Shown here one piece after another: positions 52,162-61,475 of a stretch of 64,000 nucleotides of DNA. This stretch comes from Actibacterium sp. 188UL27-1 (GTDB lineage: Bacteria; Pseudomonadota; Alphaproteobacteria; Rhodobacterales; Rhodobacteraceae): assembly GCF_016901225.1 (NCBI RefSeq), contig NZ_JAFEUL010000008.1, positions 62,001 to 126,000 on the forward strand, given 5' to 3'. The position numbers and the translations under genes are program-made. The notes under the pieces are model-generated. The model was not told where the DNA came from. It was given only the letters and a program-made list of their open reading frames with translations, and searched no databases. Position 1 is the stretch's first letter. Each line of letters begins with the position of its first letter.

Positions 52162-54792
52162 ATGGCGGATCAGATACAATCCGAACGTTCCGCCGATGAC
52201 ATGGTGGCCGAAGCCGACACCGGCGCGCGCAACCCCAGTGCCGCCTGGCAAGCGCGGCTAATTATCGGAACCTGTATCGCTTGGTCGGTCTTTCAGCTTT
52301 ACATCGCCTCCAAACTGCCGGGTGTCTTGGCCCAGGGCACCGGGATGAGCATCTTTGCCAATATCGTGGCCCAGGCCCGTTTTGTGCACCTCGCCTTTGC
52401 GATCATGTTGGCGACACTTGCCTTTCCGCTGTTCAAATCCTCTCCCCGTGACCGGATCCCCGCCTATGACTGGGTCCTGGTGATCCTTGGCGTGGGGACA
52501 TGCCTTTACCTCGTGGTCTTCCGGTTCGAGATTGCGGACAGGCCGGGATTGTGGAGCACATCTGACATCGCCATTTCCGCAATCGGCATGGTGGTGCTGT
52601 TCATCTCGGTCTATCGCTCGCTCGGTCTGCCGCTGGTCATCATCGCGGGGATTTTCGTGAGCTTCGCCTTCTTTGGTGGCTATTCCGAATGGGCGCGCAA
52701 CATCACCAATTATGGTGGGGCCTCCTTCGGAAAGGCTTTAGGCCACTATTGGATGCAGACCGAAGGGGTCTTTGGTGTGGCCCTTGGCGTGTCGACCACC
52801 ATGATCTTCCTCTTTGTGCTGTTCGGCGCGATCCTTGACAGGGCAGGGGGCGGAAATTGGTTCATCAAGGTGGCTGTGGCGCTGCTCGGTGCCCTGCGTG
52901 GCGGCCCGGCCAAGGCGTCGGTCCTGTCGTCGATGATGACCGGCATGATCTCGGGCTCTTCCATCGCCAACACGGTCACAACTGGCACGTTCACGATCCC
53001 CCTTATGAAACGCATCGGATTTCCGGCGGAAAAGGCGGGCGCAGTGGAAGTCGCCAGTTCCACCAATGGCCAGCTCACACCGCCCGTTATGGGGGCCGCC
53101 GCCTTCCTGATGGTCGAATATGTCAACATCCCCTATATTGACGTGATCAAACACGCCTTCCTCCCGGCGGTGATCTCCTACATCGCGCTGCTGTATATCG
53201 TGCATCTCGAAAGCCTGAAAATGGGGCTGGAGGGGCTCAAGAAACCAGGCCGCAAGATCAATGTCCTGATGATCCTGATCCTGTTCCTGTCAGGCGTGAT
53301 CTTTATGGGGATCTGCACCTACCTGATAATTGGTCTGCGGATGGTGTTGGAGCCCTTCATGGCCGAAACTGTCTATGGCGCCGTGGTTCTGCTGGCCGTC
53401 GCCTATATCGGGCTTGTCTGGGTCGCGTCGCGCTACCCGGACGTGGCCATGGATGACCCCAACGCGCCGGTCCCGGCGGCCCCGCGCCTGACACCCACGC
53501 TGATCGGCGGCTTTTACTTTGCGCTGCCAATCTTTGCCCTGGTCTGGAACCTCATGGTTCGGACCGACACGTTGGAACGTTTGTCGCCCGCGCTATCCGC
53601 TTTCTGGGCCACGATGTTCATGATTGTCATCGCGCTGACCCATCGCCCGCTCAAGGCACTGTTCCGGGGTGAAGGGATCGGGGGTTCCGCACTCGACGGC
53701 TGGCGCGATTTCGTCGGCGGCCTCATCCTGGGCGCCCGCAATATGATCGGGATCGGCGTGGCAACTGGCGCGGCTGGTATCATCGTCGGTACCATCAGCC
53801 TGACCGGTGCGCATCAGGTGATCGGCCAGGTGATTGAGACTATCGCCGGCGGCAACCTGATGGTCCTGTTGATCCTTGTCGCGATCCTCAGCCTGATCCT
53901 GGGAATGGGTCTGCCGACTACGGCCAACTACATCGTTGTAAGCTCGCTTATGGCGCCGGTCATCGTGTCGGTCGGTGCGCAATCGGGCCTCATCGTGCCG
54001 CTGATCGCTGTCCATATGTTCGTCTTTTATTTTGGGATCCTTGCGGATGACACGCCGCCGGTTGGGTTGGCGGCCTATGCCGCCGCCGCCATCAGCCGGG
54101 GCGACCCGATCATGACCGGGGTCCAGGGCTTTGCCTATGACATCCGCACGGCCCTGCTGCCGTTCCTCTTCATCTTCAACACGGACCTGTTGCTAATTGA
54201 TGTCGGGCCATTGAAGGCGGTCATGGTCTTTTTCATCTCACTGACCGCCATGCTCCTATTCGCTGCCGCGACACAAGGCTACTTCATCGCGAAATCGCGA
54301 TGGTACGAAACCGTGGCCCTTCTGGTCATCGCCTTCATGCTTTTTCGGCCCGACTTTTTGCTGGACCAAGTCAGCGAGAAATACGCTACAGCCGAGGGCC
54401 CCGCAGCCCTCACCCTGATGTCTGAGGCCGAAACGGGCAAACAGGTGCGCCTCCAGGTCGAGGGCCCGGATTTCGATACGGGCGAGATCCGACCGACCAC
54501 CATCGCCCTACCGGCGCTATCCGGCGATACTGACACCGCCTTTTCCGATCAAGGCCTGACGGTGCTGGAGGAGGACGGCAAATTGCTGTTGGATGAACCT
54601 TTTGCAGGCACACCTCATTTCGAGACACTGGGCAAGGAATATGATTTCTACGGCGATACGCCGGTCACCATCACCCGCGTCCAGGTCGAAAATGATCGCT
54701 TCCCGAAAGAGCTGTTCTTTATCCCCGCGCTCCTTTTGCTGGGGGGCATCGTGATGATCCAACGCCCCCGCGCGACGCAACCAGCCTTTTGA
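52162..54792 (+). CDS. Fused TRAP permease of TAXI type
   Basis: 876-residue fusion of the small and large TRAP permeases. The N-terminal part has the four-helix DctQ-like region, followed by the DctM-like core with FGVALGVSTTMIFLFVLFGA, MMTGMISGSSIANTVTTGTFTIPLMKRIGF, MGLPTTANYIVVSSLMAP and DDTPPVGLAAYAAAAISRG. A soluble C-terminal part of about 130 residues follows (TLMSEAETGKQVRLQVEG). The gene starts with ATG 31 bp after the terminator. A universal stress protein gene follows. Confidence 0.95.
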   Translation: MADQIQSERSADDMVAEADTGARNPSAAWQARLIIGTCIAWSVFQLYIASKLPGVLAQGTGMSIFANIVAQARFVHLAFAIMLATLAFPLFKSSPRDRIPAYDWVLVILGVGTCLYLVVFRFEIADRPGLWSTSDIAISAIGMVVLFISVYRSLGLPLVIIAGIFVSFAFFGGYSEWARNITNYGGASFGKALGHYWMQTEGVFGVALGVSTTMIFLFVLFGAILDRAGGGNWFIKVAVALLGALRGGPAKASVLSSMMTGMISGSSIANTVTTGTFTIPLMKRIGFPAEKAGAVEVASSTNGQLTPPVMGAAAFLMVEYVNIPYIDVIKHAFLPAVISYIALLYIVHLESLKMGLEGLKKPGRKINVLMILILFLSGVIFMGICTYLIIGLRMVLEPFMAETVYGAVVLLAVAYIGLVWVASRYPDVAMDDPNAPVPAAPRLTPTLIGGFYFALPIFALVWNLMVRTDTLERLSPALSAFWATMFMIVIALTHRPLKALFRGEGIGGSALDGWRDFVGGLILGARNMIGIGVATGAAGIIVGTISLTGAHQVIGQVIETIAGGNLMVLLILVAILSLILGMGLPTTANYIVVSSLMAPVIVSVGAQSGLIVPLIAVHMFVFYFGILADDTPPVGLAAYAAAAISRGDPIMTGVQGFAYDIRTALLPFLFIFNTDLLLIDVGPLKAVMVFFISLTAMLLFAAATQGYFIAKSRWYETVALLVIAFMLFRPDFLLDQVSEKYATAEGPAALTLMSEAETGKQVRLQVEGPDFDTGEIRPTTIALPALSGDTDTAFSDQGLTVLEEDGKLLLDEPFAGTPHFETLGKEYDFYGDTPVTITRVQVENDRFPKELFFIPALLLLGGIVMIQRPRATQPAF

Positions 54793-54856
54793 ACCCCCGG
54801 GGCCGCTTAACCCGCGGGCCCATGACCAGGACGGTGCCCAAGGGAGGCGCTCACCC

Positions 54857-55282
54857 ATGCTCGGCAAAACCCTCGTAGCGATCGATCTGAATGATCTGGG
54901 CGGCGCGCGCCGCGTGGCCGAAATGGCCGCGGGCCTGGCCCGAATGCAGCAGGCAGAGCTGCACGCGATCAACGTTATTCCCGGCAGCGGTATGTCCATT
55001 GTAGGCAATTACCTCGGACCTGAACATGCGGACCGGATGGAGGCAGAGGCACGCCGCGCGCTCGCCGATTTTGCCTCCATGGCGCTTGAAGGGCTCCCAG
55101 CCGAAAACCTGCATGTCACCCATGGCACGATCTACGACCAGATCCTGCGCGCTGCGGCCAAGCTGGGCGCGACCTGCATCGTCATTGGGGCCCACCGGCC
55201 AGAGTTGAAAGACTACCTGATCGGCCCCAATGCGGCTCGCGTTGCCCGCCACGCGCCGCAATCTGTCTTCGTCGTTCGATAG
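54857..55282 (+). CDS. Universal stress protein UspA family
   Basis: 141 residues. The fold is recognisable by MLGKTLVAIDLNDLGGA at the start and the nucleotide-binding end IVIGAHRPELKDYLIGPNAARVARHAPQSVFVV. It follows the TAXI-TRAP permease by 64 bp, as do UspA proteins such as TeaD that bind ATP and modulate a TRAP importer. A regulatory role for this importer is inferred from position. Confidence 0.88.
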   Translation: MLGKTLVAIDLNDLGGARRVAEMAAGLARMQQAELHAINVIPGSGMSIVGNYLGPEHADRMEAEARRALADFASMALEGLPAENLHVTHGTIYDQILRAAAKLGATCIVIGAHRPELKDYLIGPNAARVARHAPQSVFVVR

Positions 55283-55328
55283 ATTTATTTCCGGTCTATC
55301 AGGGGGTTAGATTAGTTTGTCGTTGAGA

Positions 55329-55344
55329 TGAGGTACGCACCTCA
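55329..55344. promoter_or_regulatory. Palindrome upstream of sugar ABC operon
   Basis: TGAGGT and ACCTCA flank ACGC, about 95 bp before the binding-protein start. It could be the operator of the LacI regulator at the end of this gene cluster, or a weak hairpin. Confidence 0.35.
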
Positions 55345-55439
55345 GAAATGTCTGGACAGATCCGATACCCCTCCGCTAGCGTTATCAAACATCGCGGATC
55401 GCTTTGGCGAGTCGCGCAAAAAGATCCATGGGAGGACAC

Positions 55440-56759
55440 ATGAAACGGTTTAATCTCGCGACAGCGAGCGCGCTGTCTATTGCTGCGGCATCGGTCGCAT
55501 CGACGGCCTCTGCCGACGATCTCACCCTGTGCTGGGCGGCTTGGGATCCGGCAAATGCTTTGGTCGAGTTGTCCAAGGAGTTCGAGGCTGAAAGCGGCCA
55601 CAACATGAATTTTGAATTCATCCCGTGGCCCAACTTCGCCGACCGGATGCTGAACGAACTGAACTCTGGCGGCAAACTGTGTGATCTGCTGATCGGTGAC
55701 AGCCAATGGATCGGCGGGGGGGCCGAGAATGGCCATTACGTCAAGCTGAATGATTTCTTCGACAGCGCTGGCATCTCGATGGACGATTTCGCGCCCGCCA
55801 CCGTCTATGCCTATTCGACCTGGCCCAAAGGCAGCCCCAACTATTACGCGTTGCCCGCCATGGGTGACGCCAATGGCTGGTTCTATCGCAAGGATTGGTT
55901 CGAGCGCGAAGATATCCAGGCCGCTTACAAAGAAGCCACGGGCGAGGATCTGCGCGAACCCGAGAGCCAAAAGGAAATGCTGCAGATCGCGCAGTTTTTC
56001 CAGGGTCGGGAAATCGATGGCAAAACCGTCTACGGGGCCTCGATCTTTACCGAGCGTGGGTCCGAAGGGATCACGATGGGTGTCACCTCGGCTTTGTACC
56101 CCTGGGGGTTCAAATACGAAAACACGCCAGGTTCCTACGATATGGAGGGTGCCGTGAATTCCCCCGAGGCTGTGGAGGCGCTGGAGTTTTACAAGGAGTT
56201 CTACCAGACAGCGACACCACCGGGCTACACCAACAGCTATATGGGTGAGAGCTTGGATGCGTTCAAATCCGGCCAGGTCGCCATGGCGATGAACTGGTTC
56301 GCGTTCTTCCCGGGCCTCTATGCCGATCCGAATACGGGTGGCGACAAGATTGATTTCTTCGTCAATCCCCCGCAAAACCAAGCGGGCTCGACCTTGGGCG
56401 GGCAGGGGATCTCGGTCGTGTCCTATTCCGATAAACAGGATGCAGCCTTGGAATACATCAAGTGGTTTGCCCAGCCTGAGGTGCAGGCCAAATGGTGGTC
56501 TGTCGGTGGCTATTCGGCCCACAATTCGGTGCTGAACGATCCGGGTTTTGCCGATAGCGCCCCCTTCGCTGGGGATTTCCTGGTCGCCATGGAAGCGGTG
56601 CAGGACTTTTGGCAAGAGCCGGCCTATGCGGAATTGCTGCTCGCCATGCAAAAGCGCGTCCATGATTACGTGGTGGCCGATCAGGGCACTGCCAAGGAGG
56701 CACTTGACCTTCTGATCGAAGACTGGACCGAAGTCTTTGAGGACGAAGGCAAGCTCTAA
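55440..56759 (+). CDS. Carbohydrate ABC substrate-binding protein
   Basis: 439 residues from MKRFNLATASALSIAAASVAS, a Sec signal ending ASA. Typical family 1 binding-protein pattern: LTLCWAAWDPANALVELSKEFEAES, YALPAMGDANGWFYRKDWF and EYIKWFAQPEVQAKWWSVGGYSAHN. GGGAGG precedes the ATG. The operon also encodes two ATPases, a VOC protein and a dihydroxyacetone kinase, so a short polyol or triose/tetrose-related sugar is a likely cargo; this is inferred. Confidence 0.9.
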   Translation: MKRFNLATASALSIAAASVASTASADDLTLCWAAWDPANALVELSKEFEAESGHNMNFEFIPWPNFADRMLNELNSGGKLCDLLIGDSQWIGGGAENGHYVKLNDFFDSAGISMDDFAPATVYAYSTWPKGSPNYYALPAMGDANGWFYRKDWFEREDIQAAYKEATGEDLREPESQKEMLQIAQFFQGREIDGKTVYGASIFTERGSEGITMGVTSALYPWGFKYENTPGSYDMEGAVNSPEAVEALEFYKEFYQTATPPGYTNSYMGESLDAFKSGQVAMAMNWFAFFPGLYADPNTGGDKIDFFVNPPQNQAGSTLGGQGISVVSYSDKQDAALEYIKWFAQPEVQAKWWSVGGYSAHNSVLNDPGFADSAPFAGDFLVAMEAVQDFWQEPAYAELLLAMQKRVHDYVVADQGTAKEALDLLIEDWTEVFEDEGKL

Positions 56760-56768
56760 TCCAAAGGA

Positions 56769-56788
56769 GGCGGGGGAAACCCCCCGCC
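56769..56788 (+). terminator. Hairpin after binding protein (two stem-loops)
   Basis: GGCGGGGG at 56769 pairs exactly with CCCCCGCC at 56781 around AAAC. A second hairpin, GGCCTGG at 56805 with CCAGGCC at 56825, follows before the permease start. No T-run. Likely mRNA stabilisers or attenuators that keep binding protein above permease. Confidence 0.55.
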
Positions 56789-56849
56789 ACATCATTCTCC
56801 AATTGGCCTGGTGGATCTGGTCCGCCAGGCCCCAGGGAACCTGTGCCCC

Positions 56850-57797
56850 ATGGCTGACACCCCTATCGCCCACGCGGCCAAAGCGACCCCGCCCGGAATG
56901 GCCCGCAAGATCCGCGGCCTATCGGACCGGGCGATCGCTTGGATTTTTGTGGCGCCTACGATCTTTTTGCTGCTTGCGATTAATATCTTTCCGCTGATTT
57001 GGACCATTCAGCTGAGCTTTACCAACTACAAAGCCAATCGGATCGGGCGCGAGATCAAGAATGTCGGCTTTCGCAATTACGAGCGCATCCTGACCGACAG
57101 CGACATCTGGCTGAACATGCAGGCCACGGCGCATTTCCTGTTTTGGACGATCTTCTTTCAGGTGCTGATCGGGTTCACCCTGGCTTGGCTGATCAACAAG
57201 AAGTTCAAGGGCAACGACCTTTGGACCACGATCATCGTGCTACCGATGATGCTGTCGCCGGCCGTTGTCGGCAATTTCTGGAAGTTCCTCTATCAGCCGC
57301 AAATCGGGCTCTTTAACTACATCATCACGTGGTTCACCGGGGCGGAGCCATCGAGTTTTGAGATGCTGGGGTCCGTTGATCTTGCCCCTTGGTCCATCGT
57401 CATCGTGGACACCTGGATGTGGACACCGTTTGTGATGTTGATCTGTCTTGCAGGGCTCAGATCGATCCCAGACTACATCTATGAGGCAGCCGAGATCGAC
57501 CGCGCCTCAAAGCTCCGACAATTCTTTACCATCACCATCCCCATGGTCCTGCCCTTCCTGATGCTGGCCGTGCTGTTCCGCGGGATCGAGAATTTCAAGA
57601 TGTTCGACCTGGTGGTGCAACTCACCGGTGGCGGCCCCGGCTCCACGACCGAACTGACCTCGATCAATCTCAAGCGGGAGGCGTTCGAGAAATGGCGCAC
57701 CGGCTATGCGTCCGCCTATGCGATCATCCTCTTTGTGACCGTCTTTGGCCTAGCCTCGATCTACGTGAAGGCCCTGAACAAGGTGAAAGAAAGATGA
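56850..57797 (+). CDS. Carbohydrate ABC permease (MalF-like)
   Basis: 315 residues from MADTPIAHAAKATPPG. Hydrophobic segments include AIAWIFVAPTIFLLLAINIFPLIW and FLFWTIFFQVLIGFTLAWLI. The coupling loop is IPDYIYEAAEIDRASKLRQFFTITIPMV. A GTG at 56811 in frame lies inside a hairpin and is less likely. It overlaps the next permease gene by 4 bp. Confidence 0.92.
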   Translation: MADTPIAHAAKATPPGMARKIRGLSDRAIAWIFVAPTIFLLLAINIFPLIWTIQLSFTNYKANRIGREIKNVGFRNYERILTDSDIWLNMQATAHFLFWTIFFQVLIGFTLAWLINKKFKGNDLWTTIIVLPMMLSPAVVGNFWKFLYQPQIGLFNYIITWFTGAEPSSFEMLGSVDLAPWSIVIVDTWMWTPFVMLICLAGLRSIPDYIYEAAEIDRASKLRQFFTITIPMVLPFLMLAVLFRGIENFKMFDLVVQLTGGGPGSTTELTSINLKREAFEKWRTGYASAYAIILFVTVFGLASIYVKALNKVKER

Positions 57798-58735
57798 GCG
57801 CCCATTCCATCACCGAACCATCGTCGCGGGCCAAATGGGTCGCTGGATCGCTTGTCATCCTTTATGCACTGATCACCATGGTCCCGCTCGCCTGGATCAT
57901 GATGACAGGGTTCAAGACACCGCCCGACTCTATCTCTTACCCGCCCAAGGTGATTTTCGAGCCATCCCTCGAAGGTTACGTGAACCTCTTCACAACCCGA
58001 ACCCGCGTGACGCCAGACGCGCTAGAGGCCCTGCCGCCCCCGGCCACTTGGTATGATGAGATTGTGCGCGAACGGAACATGGTGATCGCGGGGCCGTCCA
58101 AATTTGGCGAACGCTTCTTAAATTCCGTCATCATCGGGTTTGGCTCGACCTTCCTGTCAGTCTTCCTGGGCACACTCGCGGCCTATGCGTTCAGCCGGTT
58201 CAAGATCCCCCTGGCCGATGACCTGCTGTTCTTCATCCTCAGCACCCGGATGATGCCGCCCATCGCCGTCGCCATCCCGATCTTTCTGATGTACCGCAAC
58301 CTTGGCCTGTCGGACACGCATCTGGGGATGATACTGCTCTATACGGCCGTCAATATCTCCCTCGCGGTCTGGCTGTTGAAGGGTTTCATTGACGAGATCC
58401 CGCGCGAATATGAAGAGGCAGCGCTGATCGACGGCTACACCCGGTTCCAAGCCTTCTACAAGGTTGTGCTGCCGCAGGCCGCCACGGGCATCGCCTCCAC
58501 CGCGATTTTCTGCCTGATCTTTGCCTGGAACGAATATGCCTTCTCGGTTTTGCTGACCTCCGCCACGGCGCAAACCGCACCGCCGTTCATTCCGACCATC
58601 ATCGGGGTCGGCGGGCTCGACTGGCCTGCGGTCGCTGCCGGTGCCACGATCTTCCTGCTGCCGGTCATGATCTTCACCATCCTGCTGCGCAAGCACCTGC
58701 TGCGCGGGATCACTTTCGGGGCGGTGCGCAAATGA
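57794..58735 (+). CDS. Carbohydrate ABC permease (MalG-like)
   Basis: 313 residues from MSAHSITEPSSRAKWV. Membrane segments include LVILYALITMVPLAWIMMTGF and FGSTFLSVFLGTLAAYAF; the coupling loop is IPREYEEAALIDGYTRFQAFYKVVLPQA. A loop of about 60 residues after the first helix (TRVTPDALEALPPPATWYDEI) is typical of this subgroup. ATGA overlap with the upstream permease. Confidence 0.92.
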   Translation: MSAHSITEPSSRAKWVAGSLVILYALITMVPLAWIMMTGFKTPPDSISYPPKVIFEPSLEGYVNLFTTRTRVTPDALEALPPPATWYDEIVRERNMVIAGPSKFGERFLNSVIIGFGSTFLSVFLGTLAAYAFSRFKIPLADDLLFFILSTRMMPPIAVAIPIFLMYRNLGLSDTHLGMILLYTAVNISLAVWLLKGFIDEIPREYEEAALIDGYTRFQAFYKVVLPQAATGIASTAIFCLIFAWNEYAFSVLLTSATAQTAPPFIPTIIGVGGLDWPAVAAGATIFLLPVMIFTILLRKHLLRGITFGAVRK

Positions 58736-58820
58736 AAAAGCTGCATCCCACAAATACGCGATACATATCGGTTGTGCATGCTGGGCGCATCGCCTCCATC
58801 CAGCAAAACAGGGGCGTATC

Positions 58821-59015
58821 ATGGGCAGGTTTCTGACTGGCTTGATCCGCCTGCGCCGTCGCCCGTGGGAGCTTGTGGCGACACTCCTCATCGCCCTCGG
58901 CGTGTTCATGCTGATGCAGCCCTTCGTGCTTTGGCTTTTCACCTATTCCTTCATCGTGACACTGATTGGCACGGTACTGTTCATTATCGTCAGCCATTTC
59001 CCTGAAGGAGATTGA
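58821..59015 (+). CDS. Small two-helix membrane protein of the sugar operon
   Basis: 64 residues: basic start (MGRFLTGLIRLRRRPW), two hydrophobic segments (LVATLLIALGVFMLMQPF and FTYSFIVTLIGTVLFIIV) and a short acidic tail. It lies 85 bp after the second permease and 3 bp before the VOC gene. Small membrane proteins occur in similar positions in glycerol-type ABC operons, so it may assist the importer. No family is assigned. Confidence 0.72.
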   Translation: MGRFLTGLIRLRRRPWELVATLLIALGVFMLMQPFVLWLFTYSFIVTLIGTVLFIIVSHFPEGD

Positions 59016-59018
59016 ACC

Positions 59019-59381
59019 ATGCTCAAAGCGACATCCGCCATCCTGCCCAGCCGTGACTTCGACCAAACCTCTGCGTTCTATACGAAAATCGGATTTGAAG
59101 AGACCGGCCGCTGGTCTGATCACGGCTACATGATCCTGCGTATGGACGAGATCGAGGTCCATTTTTTCGGCCATCCAGACCAAAAACCCTATGACAGCGA
59201 CCATGGCGTTTACATCCGCACGACGGATGTCGACAAGCTGGATAACCATCTGAAAACGCTTGACCTTCCGGCGAACGGCATCCCCCGGTACCATCCGGTG
59301 GAGGATAAGGAGTGGGGCATGCGCGAACTGGCGATCCTTGACCCGGATGGCAACCTTTTGCGTGTGGGGCAATTCCTCTGA
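59019..59381 (+). CDS. VOC-fold protein, bleomycin-resistance-like
   Basis: 120 residues of the vicinal oxygen chelate fold. The pattern SAILPSRDFDQTSAFYTKIGFEE, the strand ILRMDEIEVHFFGH and the end REL AILDPDGNLLRVGQF are those of BLMA-type proteins. In a sugar operon a drug-binding role is unlikely; these genes are often carried along or bind a metabolite. The exact role is unknown. Confidence 0.88.
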   Translation: MLKATSAILPSRDFDQTSAFYTKIGFEETGRWSDHGYMILRMDEIEVHFFGHPDQKPYDSDHGVYIRTTDVDKLDNHLKTLDLPANGIPRYHPVEDKEWGMRELAILDPDGNLLRVGQFL

Positions 59382-59382
59382 T

Positions 59383-60480
59383 ATGGCTGAAATCGTTATC
59401 AAAAATGTCCGCAAGGAATTCGGCGATTTTGTCGCCGTCAAGGAATCCAGCTTCACCATCCAGGACGGTGAGTTCTTCATGCTGCTAGGCCCCTCTGGCT
59501 GCGGCAAGACCACGACCTTGCGCATGATCGCGGGGCTGGAACTGCCCACCTCAGGTGAGATCTATCTGGATGGCGAAGAGATCAGCCAAAGGCCGCCTTC
59601 CCAACGCGATATCGCCTTTGTTTTCCAGATGTTTGCGCTTTACCCGCATATGAATGTTCGCAAAAATCTGAGCTATCCGCTGGTCAGCCAAGGCATGGCG
59701 CGCGCCGATGTGAAGGCCAAGATTGATGAGGTCGCGCAAATCCTTGGGATCACCGACATTCTGAACCGTCCCGTGGGAGGCTTGTCCGGCGGGGATCGGC
59801 AGCGTGTTGCCTTGGGCCGGGCCATTGTGCGCGACCCCAAGGCTTTCATGATGGATGAACCGCTCGGCGCGCTTGATGCCGAATTTCGCGAACACATGGC
59901 CGAAGAGTTGCGCGCCCTCCATGACCGGATGGGCGCCACCACCGTCTATGTCACCCATGACCAGCTAGAGGCGATGCAGATGGGCGACAAGATCGTCGTG
60001 ATGAACAACGCCGTGGTCGAACAATTTGGCACCCCGAAACAGGTCTATGACACGCCAGCCACCATGTTTGTGGCGAATTTCATCGGCTCACCTGCCATGA
60101 ACTTTCTCCCGTTCCAACAACAGCTTGCGCCCGGGGCCACCACGGCGCGACTGGGCGAGATGGAGGCGACAATCCCCGCTTTGCGCGAAAGCGGCGCGGG
60201 CGATCTGGTCTTTGGCGTACGGCCTGAAAACATCACCCTCAGCGATACCGGCACCTACCGGGGGGAGGTGCTGGCCGCCGAATACCTGGGTACCACCCAG
60301 ATCGTTACGCTCAACACGCCCAATGGTCACGTCAAGGCGCGCATTCCCGCCAACCAACCGGTGAAAACGGGCGAAAAGGTGGGGCTAAACTTCAAACCCG
60401 GCACCGTCACGATCTTTGACAAACCCAGTGGTCGCGCCCTGCGCTCTGAACTGAACGAAGGGGTGCTCGCCCATGGCTGA
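59383..60480 (+). CDS. Carbohydrate ABC ATPase (first of two)
   Basis: 365 residues from MAEIVIKNVRKEFG. Walker A GPSGCGKTTT; the family signature is LSGGDRQRVALGRA (Gln of LSGGQ replaced by Asp); Walker B AFMMDEPLGALD; THDQLEAMQMGD. The C-terminal TOBE part begins at VFGVRPENITLSD. It overlaps the second ATPase gene by 8 bp. The frame further upstream to 59260 overlaps the VOC gene and is not used. Confidence 0.93.
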   Translation: MAEIVIKNVRKEFGDFVAVKESSFTIQDGEFFMLLGPSGCGKTTTLRMIAGLELPTSGEIYLDGEEISQRPPSQRDIAFVFQMFALYPHMNVRKNLSYPLVSQGMARADVKAKIDEVAQILGITDILNRPVGGLSGGDRQRVALGRAIVRDPKAFMMDEPLGALDAEFREHMAEELRALHDRMGATTVYVTHDQLEAMQMGDKIVVMNNAVVEQFGTPKQVYDTPATMFVANFIGSPAMNFLPFQQQLAPGATTARLGEMEATIPALRESGAGDLVFGVRPENITLSDTGTYRGEVLAAEYLGTTQIVTLNTPNGHVKARIPANQPVKTGEKVGLNFKPGTVTIFDKPSGRALRSELNEGVLAHG

Positions 60481-61465
60481 GGTCACGCTTGCGAACGTAT
60501 CCAAGGCATTTGGCGCAACACAGGCAGTGGATGGGATATCCATGACCATACCGGATGGCGGATTCGTCGTTTTGCTGGGCCCCACCGGGGCCGGAAAGAC
60601 CACGACACTCCGCCTGATTTCCGGCCTTGAGAAACTGGATCAGGGCCAAATCACTATCGGCGGCCATGCAGTGGACGGCCTGACACCCGCGCAGCGCGAC
60701 GTGGCGATGGTGTTCCAGCAATATTCGCTTTACCCGCATCTCAGCGTGCGGGACAATCTGGCCTTTCCCTTGCGCTCCCCGATCCTCAAGACGCCAGAGG
60801 ATGAGATCGCGCGCAAGGTCAGCCAGATCGCCGAGATCCTGCAGATCCCCCACAAGCTCGACAACAAAGCGACCGAGCTTTCGGGGGGCGAGATGCAGCG
60901 CGTCTCCATCGGTCGCGCCTTGGTCCGGGATCCGTCGATTTACCTTATGGATGAACCCCTTAGCTCCCTGGATGCCAAGTTGCGCGCGGACCTGCGGGTG
61001 GAGTTGAAACGCATTCAGGCCGATCTTGGCTCGACGCTGCTTTACGTCACCCATGACCAGGTCGAGGCGATGACAATGGCCACCCATGTCGGCGTCTTGC
61101 AGGACGGCAAGCTGGTCCAATACGGCACCCCGCGCCAGATTTATGAGGATCCGAACAGCATCTATGTCGCCAGCCGCCTGGGCCTGCCGCGCATCAATAT
61201 CCTGCCCTCCGGTCTGTTTGGCGGCAGCCACAAAGGGCCGCAAATCGGCTTGCGGCCCGAGAACATTACCGAGGGCGACGGGGCGGAGGCCCGGGTGATC
61301 CGTGCCGAACATCTGGGCGATCAAACCCGCCTTCATGTCGATCTGCAGGGCCATGCCGTGACGACGCTGGCCCAGGACGGGCGCGACTATACCCCTGACA
61401 TGACACTAAAAATTAGCCCCAAAGACCCGCTTTACTTTGATGCGGGCGGGGACCGCATCCAGTAG
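60473..61465 (+). CDS. Carbohydrate ABC ATPase (second of two)
   Basis: 330 residues. Walker A is GPTGAGKTTT, the signature LSGGEMQRVSIGRA, Walker B IYLMDEPLSSLD, then THDQVEAMTMA. The TOBE domain is shorter than in the first ATPase. Having two different ATPases with one permease pair suggests a heterodimeric motor, as described for the glycerol importer GlpSTPQV. It ends 10 bp before the kinase gene. Confidence 0.93.
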   Translation: MAEVTLANVSKAFGATQAVDGISMTIPDGGFVVLLGPTGAGKTTTLRLISGLEKLDQGQITIGGHAVDGLTPAQRDVAMVFQQYSLYPHLSVRDNLAFPLRSPILKTPEDEIARKVSQIAEILQIPHKLDNKATELSGGEMQRVSIGRALVRDPSIYLMDEPLSSLDAKLRADLRVELKRIQADLGSTLLYVTHDQVEAMTMATHVGVLQDGKLVQYGTPRQIYEDPNSIYVASRLGLPRINILPSGLFGGSHKGPQIGLRPENITEGDGAEARVIRAEHLGDQTRLHVDLQGHAVTTLAQDGRDYTPDMTLKISPKDPLYFDAGGDRIQ

Positions 61466-61475
61466 GGAGGGACGG

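Noticed and set aside
55299-56873. 524-codon open frame antisense to the sugar binding protein
   Set aside because: Long only because stop codons are rare in that antisense frame; the sense gene has signal peptide, ribosome site and family motifs.
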